A stretch of 41,899 bases of DNA from positions 1 through 41,899 of the forward strand of contig JAOPXC010000454.1 of the NCBI GenBank assembly GCA_025965335.1. The letters are read 5' to 3'. The notes beneath the pieces are model-generated. The model did not search any database and was not told the DNA's origin. It worked only from the letters and a program-made list of their open reading frames with translations. Shown in pieces: positions 8,298 to 17,382 of this stretch. The position numbers were made by a program, and so were the translations under genes. Position 1 is the stretch's first letter. The number at the start of each line of letters is the position of its first letter. The stretch comes from Nocardioides sp. (GTDB lineage Bacteria; Actinomycetota; Actinomycetes; Propionibacteriales; Nocardioidaceae).

Positions 8298-8734
8298 GCG
8301 TCGCCGCCGCGGCGAAGGCCGCGCTCGTCGGCACCTCCGGCGTGCTGGCACCGCTGCTGCCCGGCGTGACCGTCTCCTACTCGGCGCCGCGCGACCTCCC
8401 GCGCGAGCTCGTCTACGGCGGCCAGGTCGTCGGCCCGGTCGCGCTGGCGGCGATGGCCGGCGGCGTCCGGGTGAAGCGCTCGGAGGAGCTGACCCTGCAG
8501 CTGCACGTCCGGGTGTACCAGCCGGGCGCGACCACGACCGAGACGACCGACGCCCGTGCGGTCGTGATCGGCGACACGATCGCCGCGTACATCGCTGGCG
8601 CCACCCTGCTCGGCGGGGTCACGGATCTGAAGCTGGCCCAGGTCAGCGGTGTCGACCTGGACGGCTGGGTCGACGACGACGGCGCCGGATCAACCCTGAC
8701 TCTCGCCGTCGGCCTGATGTCCTACCTGACCTAA
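8294..8734 (+). CDS. Probable tail terminator or neck protein
   Basis: 146 residues, GTG start overlapping the upstream stop (GTGA). The order adaptor, this gene, tail tube and the pattern LQLHVRVYQPGATTTETTDARAVVIGDTIAAYIAG fit the small alpha/beta tail-terminator/completion proteins (gpU-like) of siphoviruses. The assignment rests on position and length, so it is tentative. Confidence 0.6.
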   Translation: MSVAAAAKAALVGTSGVLAPLLPGVTVSYSAPRDLPRELVYGGQVVGPVALAAMAGGVRVKRSEELTLQLHVRVYQPGATTTETTDARAVVIGDTIAAYIAGATLLGGVTDLKLAQVSGVDLDGWVDDDGAGSTLTLAVGLMSYLT

Positions 8735-8744
8735 GGAATCCACC

Positions 8745-9050
8745 GTGAACATCAAGTTCTGCGAGAACGACGACAAGAGGATCGCGATCGGCACCGGCAT
8801 CCGGCCGATCAAGTTCTGCCGGCCGTGCTACGTCGCCGCCTACGCCGGCGAGTTCCAGGCGTGGAAGGTGGTCACGCCCTACGAGGACATCGCGATCGCC
8901 TGCGCCAAGACCGGCGAGGACATCGCCGCCGGCGGCACGGTCTGGCTCGACCCGGTCGAGACCAACATCGCGGCTCTGGTCTACGGCGGGTTCATCGAGG
9001 CGATCGCGGCCCCGGCCCCGGCGAAGCCCACCCGGACGACCGAGGTCTGA
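8745..9050 (+). CDS. Hypothetical protein with a Cys motif, before the tail tube genes
   Basis: 101 residues, GTG behind AAGGAA. The N-terminal half has FCEND and FCRPCY, three cysteines that could bind a metal. The C-terminus is Ala/Pro rich (AAPAPAKPTRTTEV). It is followed two bases later by the tail protein gene. No family is recognised. Confidence 0.65.
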   Translation: MNIKFCENDDKRIAIGTGIRPIKFCRPCYVAAYAGEFQAWKVVTPYEDIAIACAKTGEDIAAGGTVWLDPVETNIAALVYGGFIEAIAAPAPAKPTRTTEV

Positions 9051-9052
9051 TC

Positions 9053-9787
9053 GTGGGCTCCTTCGCCGCCAACAACGTCACCACCTGGTTCTCCGGGTAC
9101 GACATGACCGGCGACCTGAACTCCACGGCGCTGGCCCTGCAGTACGACGCCCTGGACGCCACGACGTACGGCTGCACCGCCCGGGTCCGCGCGGCGGGGC
9201 TCGAGGACGTCCAGCTGAACGAGGCGGGCTTCTGGCAGGCCGGCGCGGTCGCCGTCGACCCGACCGCGTTCGCCGCGCTCGGCGGGGCGTCGCAGGTGGT
9301 GAGCAACTCCAACGACGGCCTGGAGCCGTCCGTCGCCTACTTCTACCGGGCCCGTGAGTTCAGCTACCAGACGTTCGGCAAGGTCGGCGAGATGATGCCG
9401 TTCCAGCTGACCGCCCAGTCGGCGCGTGGTACCGGACTGGCGGCGGTGGCCGCGGTCCGTGGCCGGGTGCTCAAGACCAAGGCGAGCGTGTCCGCCACGG
9501 GCGCGACCGGCACCTCCTTCCAGCTCGGCGCGGTCGGCGCCGGCCAGTTCCTGTACGGCGCCTTCCATGAGTTCACGGTCGGCACCTCGATCACTGCGGT
9601 GCTCGAGTCGGCGCCCGACAACACGTTCGGCGCCGCGACGACCCGGATCACGTTCGGGCCGATCACGGCGGTCGGCGGGACCTGGGGCGCCCGGGTTGCC
9701 GGGGCCATCACCGATACGTGGTACCGCCTTCGAGTCACGGCCGTGACTGGCACCCACTCCATCGCCTGCGTCGCGGGCATCAAGTAA
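9053..9787 (+). CDS. Major tail tube-like protein (copy A)
   Basis: 244 residues from GTG 9053. The N-terminal part has the pattern NSTALALQYDALDATTYGCTARVRAAGLEDVQL, which is repeated in the next gene. This is the usual phage tail tube type in actinophages, where a first strand pair is followed by a T-x(F/Y)G motif. The C-terminal third (residues 150-244) is a second beta-rich domain absent from copy B. It would form or decorate the tail tube. Confidence 0.72.
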   Translation: MGSFAANNVTTWFSGYDMTGDLNSTALALQYDALDATTYGCTARVRAAGLEDVQLNEAGFWQAGAVAVDPTAFAALGGASQVVSNSNDGLEPSVAYFYRAREFSYQTFGKVGEMMPFQLTAQSARGTGLAAVAAVRGRVLKTKASVSATGATGTSFQLGAVGAGQFLYGAFHEFTVGTSITAVLESAPDNTFGAATTRITFGPITAVGGTWGARVAGAITDTWYRLRVTAVTGTHSIACVAGIK

Positions 9788-9797
9788 GGAGCACCCC

Positions 9798-10217
9798 GTG
9801 GCTGCGTTCGCACTCACCGACTGCCGGCTGGAAATCAACTCGGTGGTCATGTCCGCGTTCACCAACAGCGTCACCCTGCCGATGGAGTACGAGGCGCTGG
9901 AGGACACCGCCTTCGGCGACAGCGCCCGGTCGCGGGTTGCCGGCCTGTCCGACTCGACCCTGACGGCACAGTTCAACCAGGACTTCGCCGCCTCGGCGAC
10001 GGACGTGACGCTCTACACCGCGCACGCCACCAAGGCCCCGGTGGTGGTGAAGGTGCGCCCGACCACGGCCGCGATCTCGGCTACCAACCCGGAGTATGTC
10101 GGCAGCTACCTGCCCAACCAGCACAACCCGTTCGGTAACAAGGTGGGCGAGCTGGCCGGCACGCAGATCTCCTGGCCGCTGTCCGACTTCGACGGCATCG
10201 CCCGCAACCTCACCTGA
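9798..10217 (+). CDS. Tail tube-like protein (copy B), paralog of the previous gene
   Basis: 139 residues, GTG behind AAGGAG. Its first half matches copy A position by position: NSVTLPMEYEALEDTAFGDSARSRVAGLSDSTL against NSTALALQYDALDATTYGCTARVRAAGLEDVQL. It ends with GELAGTQISWPLSDFDGIARNLT. Two tandem tail-tube genes suggest a duplication, with one copy gaining an extra domain. Either could be the main tube protein. Confidence 0.72.
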   Translation: MAAFALTDCRLEINSVVMSAFTNSVTLPMEYEALEDTAFGDSARSRVAGLSDSTLTAQFNQDFAASATDVTLYTAHATKAPVVVKVRPTTAAISATNPEYVGSYLPNQHNPFGNKVGELAGTQISWPLSDFDGIARNLT

Positions 10218-10717
10218 TGCTCGACGTCCAGATCGGCGGCGCGGCCCAGCTGCGCAAGGTCGCCGCGGGCATCCGCGCGACCGGCGACAAGGGTCTGGGT
10301 CGGCAGATGTCACGGGCCTTGGCCGCGTCGACGAAGCCCATCCAGCGGTCGATCGACGCCGAGTCGGAAAAGGTCATGCCGAAGCGCGGCGGCTACCGGG
10401 CCGTGTTCGCGAAGAGCCTGCGGCACAAGACGTCGCAGCGCACCTCGGCCCGCAACTCCTCGCTGACGCTGATCACCTACGCCGACGGCACCGGCGAGCG
10501 GCGCGACGTCCAGTCCCTGGAGGGCGGCGCCCTGCGGCACCCGGTGTTCGGCCGGTCCCGGACCGTGCGCGGCCGGGGTCGTGTACCGAATCCGTGGACG
10601 GTCACCCGGATCCGGTCCGGGTTCCACAAGCGCGGCACCGACGGGGCCGCCGACGAGGCCGAGCGGCAACTGTCCACCGTCCTGGGCGACTTCGCATCCA
10701 GACTCGCGAAAGGCTGA
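10217..10717 (+). CDS. Tail completion protein (HK97 gp10-like)
   Basis: 166 residues, very basic. The start overlaps the previous stop by one base (TGATG). The layout of a helical N-terminus with KPIQRSIDAESEKVMPKRGGY and a late GGALRHPVFGR ... NPWTVTRIRSGF segment is typical of the HK97 gp10-like minor tail family. It usually sits before the tail tube; here it lies after the two tube genes. Confidence 0.7.
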   Translation: MLDVQIGGAAQLRKVAAGIRATGDKGLGRQMSRALAASTKPIQRSIDAESEKVMPKRGGYRAVFAKSLRHKTSQRTSARNSSLTLITYADGTGERRDVQSLEGGALRHPVFGRSRTVRGRGRVPNPWTVTRIRSGFHKRGTDGAADEAERQLSTVLGDFASRLAKG

Positions 10718-10725
10718 CCCCGCAC

Positions 10726-11121
10726 ATGGCCGAGATCTGGTTCGCGAAGCCCTGGCAGCTTCGGTTCACCGACCCTGACGACATCAAGGTCTACGGCGAC
10801 GGCTGGTACGTGTACGACGAGGCGCAGATCGTGCGGCTGGACGCCCGTCGGCTCGTCGCGCTCGAGGTCCAGATCGGCCGGCCGATGGCCGCGGTCATCG
10901 ACGCGAACCGGGCTGGCTCGGTGTTCGGCGAGCTCGCCGCGGCGTGGCTCGCGGTGCACCTCGTCGATCCCGGCCTCGCGGGCGAGTTCGACCAGTTCTC
11001 GCCGCTGATCATGCTCGTCGACTGGGAACGGTCGCCCGAGCCTGAGACCCCTAAGGCGGACCTCGACCCTTTGGACCTGACGCCTTCGGCGTCTTCGACA
11101 GATGGGCCGCCGACGGAGTAG
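10726..11121 (+). CDS. Tail assembly chaperone, short form (gpG-like)
   Basis: 131 residues from ATG 10726. It contains EVQIGRPMAAVIDANRAGSVFGELAAAWLAVHLV and an acidic Pro-rich tail. It lies just before the tape measure gene, where siphoviruses encode chaperones that hold the tape measure before tail tube assembly. It is the non-shifted product of the frameshift pair. Confidence 0.8.
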   Translation: MAEIWFAKPWQLRFTDPDDIKVYGDGWYVYDEAQIVRLDARRLVALEVQIGRPMAAVIDANRAGSVFGELAAAWLAVHLVDPGLAGEFDQFSPLIMLVDWERSPEPETPKADLDPLDLTPSASSTDGPPTE

Positions 11122-11261
11122 CCGCGCTGCTGTCCCGCTACGAACCGTTCTTCACCTTCCGCGCCCGGATCCCACCCTCCCAACTCGGCGAGCTGTCGGT
11201 GCTGCAGATCGCCGCGCACGTCAACTTCTGGCAGAAAATGGGGGGCGACGGTGGCGACTGA
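10726..11261 (+). CDS. Tail assembly chaperone, long form by -1 frameshift (gpGT-like)
   Basis: The zero frame reaches C CCT TTG at 11067-11073, a canonical X XXY YYZ slippery heptamer. A -1 slip there (base 11073 read twice) continues as GPDAFGVFDRWAADGVAALL, ending ...HVNFWQKMGGDGGD at the TGA 11259-11261. The fusion is about 178 residues. The extra 60 residues are open, free of stops and protein-like. This G/GT arrangement is conserved in most long-tailed phages. Confidence 0.85.
11067..11073 (+). promoter_or_regulatory. Programmed -1 frameshift site CCCTTTG
   Basis: Read in the zero frame as C CCT TTG, the tRNAs can re-pair on CCC TTT in the -1 frame. It sits near the end of the short chaperone frame, 48 bases before its stop, exactly where the downstream -1 frame opens. 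Confidence 0.82.
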
Positions 11262-13209
11262 GAAGCGTGAACTGCTCCTCGACCTGCTCGCCCGGGACAA
11301 GACCGAGGCGGCGACGCACTCCGCGGCGAAGAACGTCGACCACGTCGGCGACGCGGCGCAGAAGGCCGGCGACAAGACCAAGAAGTTCGGCAAGACGACC
11401 GTCGTCGCGGGCAGCGAAAGCGAGAAGTTCGGCCGCTCCGCATCCGGGGCCGGCCGCGACGTCGACAAGCTCAGCGCCGAGATCAAGCTTCTCGAGCGGG
11501 AGCTGGAGTCGCTGGCTCGCTCGTTCGCCCGCGCCGACGACAAGGCCGAGCGCCTGGACCTGAGCAAGTCGATCCGCCGGGCGGAGAACGACATCCGCCG
11601 GCTGAACAAGAGCAAAGGCATCCTCGAGTCGATCCTGCCGGAACCGAGTCCGGAGCAGGGCAGGTCGTGGGCATCGAAGGCGCTCAAGGGCATCGCCGCG
11701 GGACTCAGTTCCGGCGGCGACGCCATCGCCGGGGCGGCCAGCAACCACGTCGGCATCATCGTCGGCGGGGCTATCGGCGCGGCTGCCGCACCCGTCGTCG
11801 TCAGCGCGCTCGGGTCCGCCCTGTCGGCCGGCGCCGGGCTGGGCGTGATCGGCGCCGGTATCGCGCTCGCGGTCAAGGGCGACGACACCCTGCAGAAGGC
11901 GGGCAAGGCCGCCGGGAACAAGTTCATCAAGGGCCTGCAGATCATCGCCGACAAGCAGTTCCAGGCGCCGGTGCTCGAGGCGATCCATCTGCTGTCGAAG
12001 GAGGGCGAGAAGCTCACCTCCGACTGGGGTAAGGCGTTCGCTGCCCTCGCCCCGCAGGTGCGCCCGTTCACCCAGGACCTGATCAAGTCGGCGGACACGA
12101 TCAGCGGTTCGTTGACCAGTGCGGCGGCGAAGAGCGGCCCGGCCCTGGACGGCCTGGGCGACTCGCTCGTGCTGCTGTCCGGCGGCGTCTCTTCCTTCAT
12201 CAACGCCGTCGCGGACGGCGGCCCGCAGGCTGCGGACAATCTGCGGCTGATCGCAGGCGCCACGGCGGACGTGATCGCGCAGACCGGCAATTTCCTGTCC
12301 GTGCTGAACAAGCTCAGCAACAACGTGTGGTTGACGGGTCCGCTGCTTCCCTTGCTGCGCAAGCACTACCGGGACGCGGCCCAGGGCTCGGATGAGCTGA
12401 GCGCGAAGACCGGCAAGCTCGCAGTCGAGATGAGCAACGCGGAGAAAGCCGCGCGCGGGCAGCGCGATGCCCTGTCGGAGCTGTCGAAGGAGATGAAGGC
12501 CGAGGCGGATCCGGTGTTCGGTCTGCTCAACGCTGAGGACAAGCTGGCGGCCGCCCAGAAGAACGTGGCTGACGCGACCAAGCAGCACGGCGCCAAGAGC
12601 AAGGAAGCGCAGCAGGCGGTGCGCGATCTGGCGCTGGCGGCCATCGATCTGCAGGGCAAGGCGGGTGCCTTGGGTGGCACCTTCAACGGCAAGCTGACCC
12701 CGGCGATGCGCAACACCCTGGCTGCGGCCGGGCTGACCGCGAGCGAGATCGACAACGTGGAGCGGCAGTTCAAGCAGGCCAAGAAGGCCGGGGACAGCTA
12801 CGCGAAGACGTACCGGGCGAAGGTGATCACGGACTACGTCAATCGCTACTCGGCGATCATCACCAGCTCTGCGCAGTCGGCGTACGAGCAGACGAAGGCC
12901 CAGATCGCGGGAAAGCGCGCCGAGGGTGGCCCGGTCCGCAAGAACAAGGCCTACGTGGTCGGTGAGAAGCGCGCCGAGGTGTTCGTGCCGGACCAGGACG
13001 GCACGATCGTCCCGAGCATCGACCAGCTGACCGGCCGGGGCGGCGGGGCAGGCGGTCGGTCTGGCTCCAGCGGCGCCAGTCAGGTCGACGTCCTCGTCCG
13101 GGCCGCGCCGAACGCGTCCCGCGACCTGGTCGGGATGCTCGTCGAGGCCATGCAGTACGAGTGCCGCATCCACTACGGCAAGTCCGCCCAGCGCATGTTC
13201 GGGGGCTGA
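11251..13209 (+). CDS. Tape measure protein
   Basis: 652 residues from GTG 11251, overlapping the long chaperone by 11 bases. Residues 30-130 are coiled coil (LSAEIKLLERELESLARSFARADDKAERL). Residues about 145-220 are Gly/Ala-rich and hydrophobic, able to cross a membrane during DNA entry. The C-terminal AEGGPVRKNKAYVVGEKRAEVFVPDQDGTIVP is the hallmark of tape measure proteins. At about 1.5 angstrom per residue it predicts a tail near 100 nm. No lytic domain is seen. Confidence 0.92.
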   Translation: MATEKRELLLDLLARDKTEAATHSAAKNVDHVGDAAQKAGDKTKKFGKTTVVAGSESEKFGRSASGAGRDVDKLSAEIKLLERELESLARSFARADDKAERLDLSKSIRRAENDIRRLNKSKGILESILPEPSPEQGRSWASKALKGIAAGLSSGGDAIAGAASNHVGIIVGGAIGAAAAPVVVSALGSALSAGAGLGVIGAGIALAVKGDDTLQKAGKAAGNKFIKGLQIIADKQFQAPVLEAIHLLSKEGEKLTSDWGKAFAALAPQVRPFTQDLIKSADTISGSLTSAAAKSGPALDGLGDSLVLLSGGVSSFINAVADGGPQAADNLRLIAGATADVIAQTGNFLSVLNKLSNNVWLTGPLLPLLRKHYRDAAQGSDELSAKTGKLAVEMSNAEKAARGQRDALSELSKEMKAEADPVFGLLNAEDKLAAAQKNVADATKQHGAKSKEAQQAVRDLALAAIDLQGKAGALGGTFNGKLTPAMRNTLAAAGLTASEIDNVERQFKQAKKAGDSYAKTYRAKVITDYVNRYSAIITSSAQSAYEQTKAQIAGKRAEGGPVRKNKAYVVGEKRAEVFVPDQDGTIVPSIDQLTGRGGGAGGRSGSSGASQVDVLVRAAPNASRDLVGMLVEAMQYECRIHYGKSAQRMFGG

Positions 13210-13210
13210 C

Positions 13211-15973
13211 GTGGCGACGCCGGCCGTCAAGGGCGAGCTGCTGATCAACGGCGCGTGGGTCGACGTGACGGCCCTGGGCCGGGTCCGGATCGCGGACAGG
13301 ATCGCGATTCAGCGCGGCTACCTGAACGAGCAGGGCGACACGATCACCCCGAGCACGGCCGCGTTCTCCCTGAACAACGCCGACGGACTGTTCTCCGACC
13401 GCAACCCCAACAGCCAGTACTTCGGGCTGCTCGGGCAGAACACCCAGTGCCGGTTCTCGGTGACGACCAGCCCGCTGATCACGGACACGTTCACCCGCAC
13501 CGTCACTGCGACCGGGAGTTGGGGAACCGCCGACACCGGCGACGTCTGGGGCGGCCTCTCCCTGGGCGGCGCGATCCTGACGACAGACTTCGCGGTCACC
13601 GGCACGGAGGCCACCCACTCGGTGCCGGCCGTGTCGGCGTACCGGCTCAGCCGGATCACTGCCTACAGCGACCTCAACCACACGGTCCGGGCCACATTCA
13701 AGGTGGCGCAGGCCACCGGCGGCAACCTGGAACCGTGCAACATCGTCCTGCGGGGCACGTCTACGACCAGCTACTTCATGATCCGCTGCGAGGTGACGAC
13801 CGCCAACGTCATCCAGCTGCGGATGATCGACCGGGTCGGTGGCACCTCCGCCGCGGTCGACACGGGCATCGTCCACACCGGCATCGGGCAGCCGATCACA
13901 GTAGTGGCGCAGGCCGACGGGCACTTCATCCGGGCCAAGGCGTACATCGCTTCCGGGGCGGAGCCGGCGGCGTGGCCGATCTACGCCTACGACGCAACCC
14001 CGACGCCAGGGTTCGCCGGCGTGCGGTCGGGCGTCGCCGCAGCGAACACGAACGCCAAGCCGGTCGTGTTCACCTACGACAACTTCCAGGTGGTGTCGGA
14101 CGACTACCGCCACTGGGGAGAGATCAGCGAATTCCCCCAGTACTGGGACATGTCCGGCCACGACGTGTGGGTGCCGGTCGTCGCCTCAGACATCCTGCGC
14201 CGGCTCACCCAGGGGGCACAGCAGCTCCAGTCCCCGATCTACCGGTATATCAACGGCCTGGCGTCCAAGAACGGCTACTGGCCGTTCCAGGACGACACGA
14301 ACGCGACCGAGGCCGGCAGTGCTGTCGCCGGGGCGAAGGCCGCGACGGTCAACGACATCCGCTTCGGCTTCGATTCGACGTTGCCGGGCAGCTCCGGTGT
14401 GGCACACGTCAACTCCACATCCTCGGTGCTGCGGGGCACCGCGAAGACCGTGCCGGCGTCCACCTACGCCTCGGCGATGTGGATGTTCCGGTACGACACC
14501 GCCCCGTCCGGCTCCGTGACTGTCATGAACGTCATCGGCACCGGCACCGTCAAGCGGTGGAATATCTCGGTGACGGCGACCTCGTTCAACCTGGCCGCCT
14601 ACGACAAGGACGACGCTCTACTGAACAGCACCGCGGTCCTCTTTGGCACTGGCGTGTTGCCCAGCCAGTGGATCACGATGCGGCTGCAGATCCACGTCGT
14701 CGCCGGGAACATCGCCGTGGAGCTCGGCTGGTCGTCCCTCGGCCAGGGCTTCGCCTGGGGCATCACCGACAACAGCTTCGTCTCCGGCACCTCGGTCGGG
14801 ATCTTCACCTCGTGGAATACCCCGATCGCGTCGGGCAACGTGGGCCTGAACCTGTCCCACCTGGTCCTGTCCACGGTCGCGATCAGCAACGCCGATACGG
14901 GCTTCCTCGCTGCGACCAACGCCTACCTTCGCGAGCGCGTGGACGACCGGATCACCCGGGTGTGCGCGCAGAGCGGCATCGCCGTCGAGATCATGCGGTC
15001 CGCGGCGGTTGCTCAGACGATGGGCTACCAGCCGGTCGGCACCCTGATGGATGTCCTGGCCGAGTGCGCCCGCGTCGACGACGGCTTCTTCACGGCAGGC
15101 CGGGGCTTCTTCGGCCTGGTGTACCGGGTGCGGAAGACCCTGTACACGCAGACGTCGCTGGCTCTGTCCTACACGGCCCGGCACTTCTCCGGCGCCCTAC
15201 AGCCGACCGACGACGACCAGACCCTGCGCAACGACGTGACCGTCACCCGGCCGCTGGGCGGATCGGCGCGCTCGATCGTCGCCTCCGGGCGCAAGGGCAC
15301 CGCGCAGGTGGGGACGTACGACACCCAGTACCCGCTCAACCCGGCTGCTGACGCCGACCTCGTCTACCTGGCGCAGCAGGCGACCGCGCTGGGCACGTGG
15401 GACGATCTGCGCTGGCCAACCGTGCAGGTCGACCTGGCCAGCGCCGTGTTCGCCGCGTCGCCGACACTGTCTCTGGGGGTGCGCGGGCTCGACGTGGGCG
15501 ACCCGATCGCCATCACCGGCCTGCCCGCGTGGCTGCCGCCGAACATGGCCGAGGTCATGGTGCGGGGCTGGCGCGAGGTGCTGGGCGACCAGGAGTGGTC
15601 GTTCGTCTTCAACACCCAGCCGTACGGGCCGTTCCGGTCCGTCAACGACCAGATCACCACCGGCACCGGCAAGGGCCGCTACCGGGCCGCCGCGTCCAAC
15701 TCGGTCGTCAAGACCGGCTTCACCACCACGGCGACGACGTTCACGGTGACGACGGCGACCGGGGCGAAGTGGATCGACTCGGCCGCGAAGCCGGCCAGCT
15801 TCCCGCTCGACGTGTTCATCGCCGGCGAGCGAATGACGGTCGGGGCTATCGCGGCGGCCGTCGGCAACGACCAGGTGTTCTCGTCGGTGACCCGCTCGGT
15901 GAACGGCATCGTCAAGGCCCAGCTGGCCAACGCACCGGTTCAGGTCGCGGAACCCTTCTACGTGGCTCTGTAG
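13211..15973 (+). CDS. Large minor tail protein (distal tail/baseplate)
   Basis: 920 residues, GTG two bases after the tape measure stop. The N-terminus (GELLINGAWVDVTALGRVRIADRIAIQRG... TAAFSLNNADGLFSDRNP) resembles the distal tail proteins of actinophages. The middle (about residues 95-300 and 380-560) looks like two jelly-roll or lectin-like beta domains with Trp-rich strands. The C-terminal third (DVGDPIAITGLPAWLPPNMAEVMVRGWREVLGDQEWSFVF) matches the tail-hub type end seen in actinophage minor tail proteins. It probably builds the tail tip and touches the host surface. Confidence 0.75.
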   Translation: MATPAVKGELLINGAWVDVTALGRVRIADRIAIQRGYLNEQGDTITPSTAAFSLNNADGLFSDRNPNSQYFGLLGQNTQCRFSVTTSPLITDTFTRTVTATGSWGTADTGDVWGGLSLGGAILTTDFAVTGTEATHSVPAVSAYRLSRITAYSDLNHTVRATFKVAQATGGNLEPCNIVLRGTSTTSYFMIRCEVTTANVIQLRMIDRVGGTSAAVDTGIVHTGIGQPITVVAQADGHFIRAKAYIASGAEPAAWPIYAYDATPTPGFAGVRSGVAAANTNAKPVVFTYDNFQVVSDDYRHWGEISEFPQYWDMSGHDVWVPVVASDILRRLTQGAQQLQSPIYRYINGLASKNGYWPFQDDTNATEAGSAVAGAKAATVNDIRFGFDSTLPGSSGVAHVNSTSSVLRGTAKTVPASTYASAMWMFRYDTAPSGSVTVMNVIGTGTVKRWNISVTATSFNLAAYDKDDALLNSTAVLFGTGVLPSQWITMRLQIHVVAGNIAVELGWSSLGQGFAWGITDNSFVSGTSVGIFTSWNTPIASGNVGLNLSHLVLSTVAISNADTGFLAATNAYLRERVDDRITRVCAQSGIAVEIMRSAAVAQTMGYQPVGTLMDVLAECARVDDGFFTAGRGFFGLVYRVRKTLYTQTSLALSYTARHFSGALQPTDDDQTLRNDVTVTRPLGGSARSIVASGRKGTAQVGTYDTQYPLNPAADADLVYLAQQATALGTWDDLRWPTVQVDLASAVFAASPTLSLGVRGLDVGDPIAITGLPAWLPPNMAEVMVRGWREVLGDQEWSFVFNTQPYGPFRSVNDQITTGTGKGRYRAAASNSVVKTGFTTTATTFTVTTATGAKWIDSAAKPASFPLDVFIAGERMTVGAIAAAVGNDQVFSSVTRSVNGIVKAQLANAPVQVAEPFYVAL

Positions 15974-15982
15974 GGAGCGTTC

Positions 15983-16492
15983 ATGCCCGGTTCTTTCCAG
16001 GTCGGCGACCTGGTCACCGCCGACCTGCTCAACACGGCCACGTACCGGCCGTACTGCAAGGTGCACCAGACGGTGGCGCAGACCGGTATCGGCACCAGCA
16101 CGACGGTGATCCTGACGTTCACCACCGAGGACCACGACCCGGAGGGCTGGCACGACAACGTCACCAACAACTCCCGGATCACCCCGAACATCGCCGGCGA
16201 GTACGAGGTGACCGTTGAGGGCGTCATCGCCGGAACCGGCACGGTGACCGCGATGTGGGCCGGGATCAACCTCAACGGGGTGCTGTATTCCAGGTCGGGC
16301 AACAACAAGCCGACGGCCAATACGAACAACACGGCGAGCCCGACGTGGGTGGACACGATCACGATGAACGGCACCACCGACTACATCGAGTTCGCCTTGG
16401 GTGTCGTGTCCACGGTGACCACCGAGGCCACGAACGTCAGCTCGACGGGCCAGTCCCGAATCATCATGCGGTTCCTCGGAGCCAACGCATAA
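15983..16492 (+). CDS. Minor tail protein, small beta-rich receptor-binding candidate
   Basis: 169 residues, ATG behind TAGGGAG. The N-terminal FQVGDLVTADLLNTAT is typical of actinophage tail fibre adaptor sequences. The rest is a Thr/Asn/Gly-rich beta domain (NIAGEYEVTVEGVIAGTGTVTAMWAGINLNG, ending SSTGQSRIIMRFLGANA) that recalls C1q/TNF-like trimer domains. It lies between the tail tip gene and the lysin, as receptor-binding proteins often do. Confidence 0.68.
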   Translation: MPGSFQVGDLVTADLLNTATYRPYCKVHQTVAQTGIGTSTTVILTFTTEDHDPEGWHDNVTNNSRITPNIAGEYEVTVEGVIAGTGTVTAMWAGINLNGVLYSRSGNNKPTANTNNTASPTWVDTITMNGTTDYIEFALGVVSTVTTEATNVSSTGQSRIIMRFLGANA

Positions 16493-16506
16493 GGAGTGAG
16501 CGGTCG

Positions 16507-17382
16507 ATGCCGATCTACGGCTGGGACATGAGCCATTTCGATGCTCCGGGCATCGGTGACGCGGTGGCCGAGGGCTTCGTGTTCCTCACCCACAAGGCGG
16601 GCGGCGACAAGGACGACGCCGAGATCGGCGCGTGGTGGAACGGGGTCAAGGGCCTCGGCGCCGGCGTCCTGCTCGGCGCGTACTGGGTGCTCTACCCGGG
16701 CAACCCGTCCGGCCGCGCCGACACGTTCCTCGCCCGCCTCGACGCGACCTGCCCCGGCTGGCGCAACCGGCCGTTCATCCTGCAGGTCGACTGTGAGAAG
16801 TGGGGCGGCAACGCCAGCACGGTGCCGTCGAAGTCGGAGATCAAGGCGTTCTGCGACCGGCTGGTCGCGAAGTGCCCGAAGCTGCGGCCGATCGTCTACG
16901 CGCCCGAGTGGGTGTACGGCGACAAGCTCAGCGGCCTCGGCTACCCGCTCTGGGCGTCGGCGTACGTCTCCGGCTCTGGGTCGGCGAAGTCGCTCTACCC
17001 GGGCGACGGGTCGAGCAAGTGGGCCGCCTACAGCGGACAGACGCCCGCCGTCCTGCAGTTCACCAGCTCGGCGACGATCGCCGGGCAGACCACCTGCGAT
17101 GCGAACGCCTACCGCGGCACGCTCGCTCAGCTCACCGCGCTTGTCGCGCCCGGATGGAAGGACGACCCTGAGATGACCGAAGCCGAGATGGACCTGCTGG
17201 CCGGCAAGATCGCGGCCGCGCTGCTCAAGAGCGACACCGTGCCGGTCACCCCGGCGAGCGGGGTGTCAACGACGTGGATGACGCAGACCGCCATCGGCGA
17301 CATGACCACGAAGCTCGGGGAGATCTCCCGGAACATCGCGCAGGTCGTCAAGAACACGACGCCGCTGCCCCCGACGGCGTGA
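16507..17382 (+). CDS. Endolysin, GH25-type muramidase
   Basis: 291 residues, ATG 16507 behind AAGGAG. Residues 1-205 are a GH25 lysozyme domain: YGWDMSHFD (Asp7), ILQVDCEKW (Asp95, Glu97, the D-x-E catalytic pair), PLWASAYV and the closing AVLQFTSSATIAGQTTCDANAYRG. It would cut the beta-1,4 bond between MurNAc and GlcNAc. Residues 220-291 form a helical tail (TEAEMDLLAGKIAAALLK) rather than a known wall-binding domain. No signal peptide is seen, so a holin is needed. Confidence 0.92.
   Translation: MPIYGWDMSHFDAPGIGDAVAEGFVFLTHKAGGDKDDAEIGAWWNGVKGLGAGVLLGAYWVLYPGNPSGRADTFLARLDATCPGWRNRPFILQVDCEKWGGNASTVPSKSEIKAFCDRLVAKCPKLRPIVYAPEWVYGDKLSGLGYPLWASAYVSGSGSAKSLYPGDGSSKWAAYSGQTPAVLQFTSSATIAGQTTCDANAYRGTLAQLTALVAPGWKDDPEMTEAEMDLLAGKIAAALLKSDTVPVTPASGVSTTWMTQTAIGDMTTKLGEISRNIAQVVKNTTPLPPTA

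Noticed and set aside
11221-13248. Minus-strand ORF of 675 residues over the tape measure gene
   Set aside because: It mirrors the tape measure frame; the plus strand has the typical tape measure motifs and order.
13255-15351. Plus-strand ORF of 698 residues in the second frame of the minor tail gene
   Set aside because: Arg/Gly/Pro/His-rich composition of a shadow frame; the 920-residue frame is the coherent protein.
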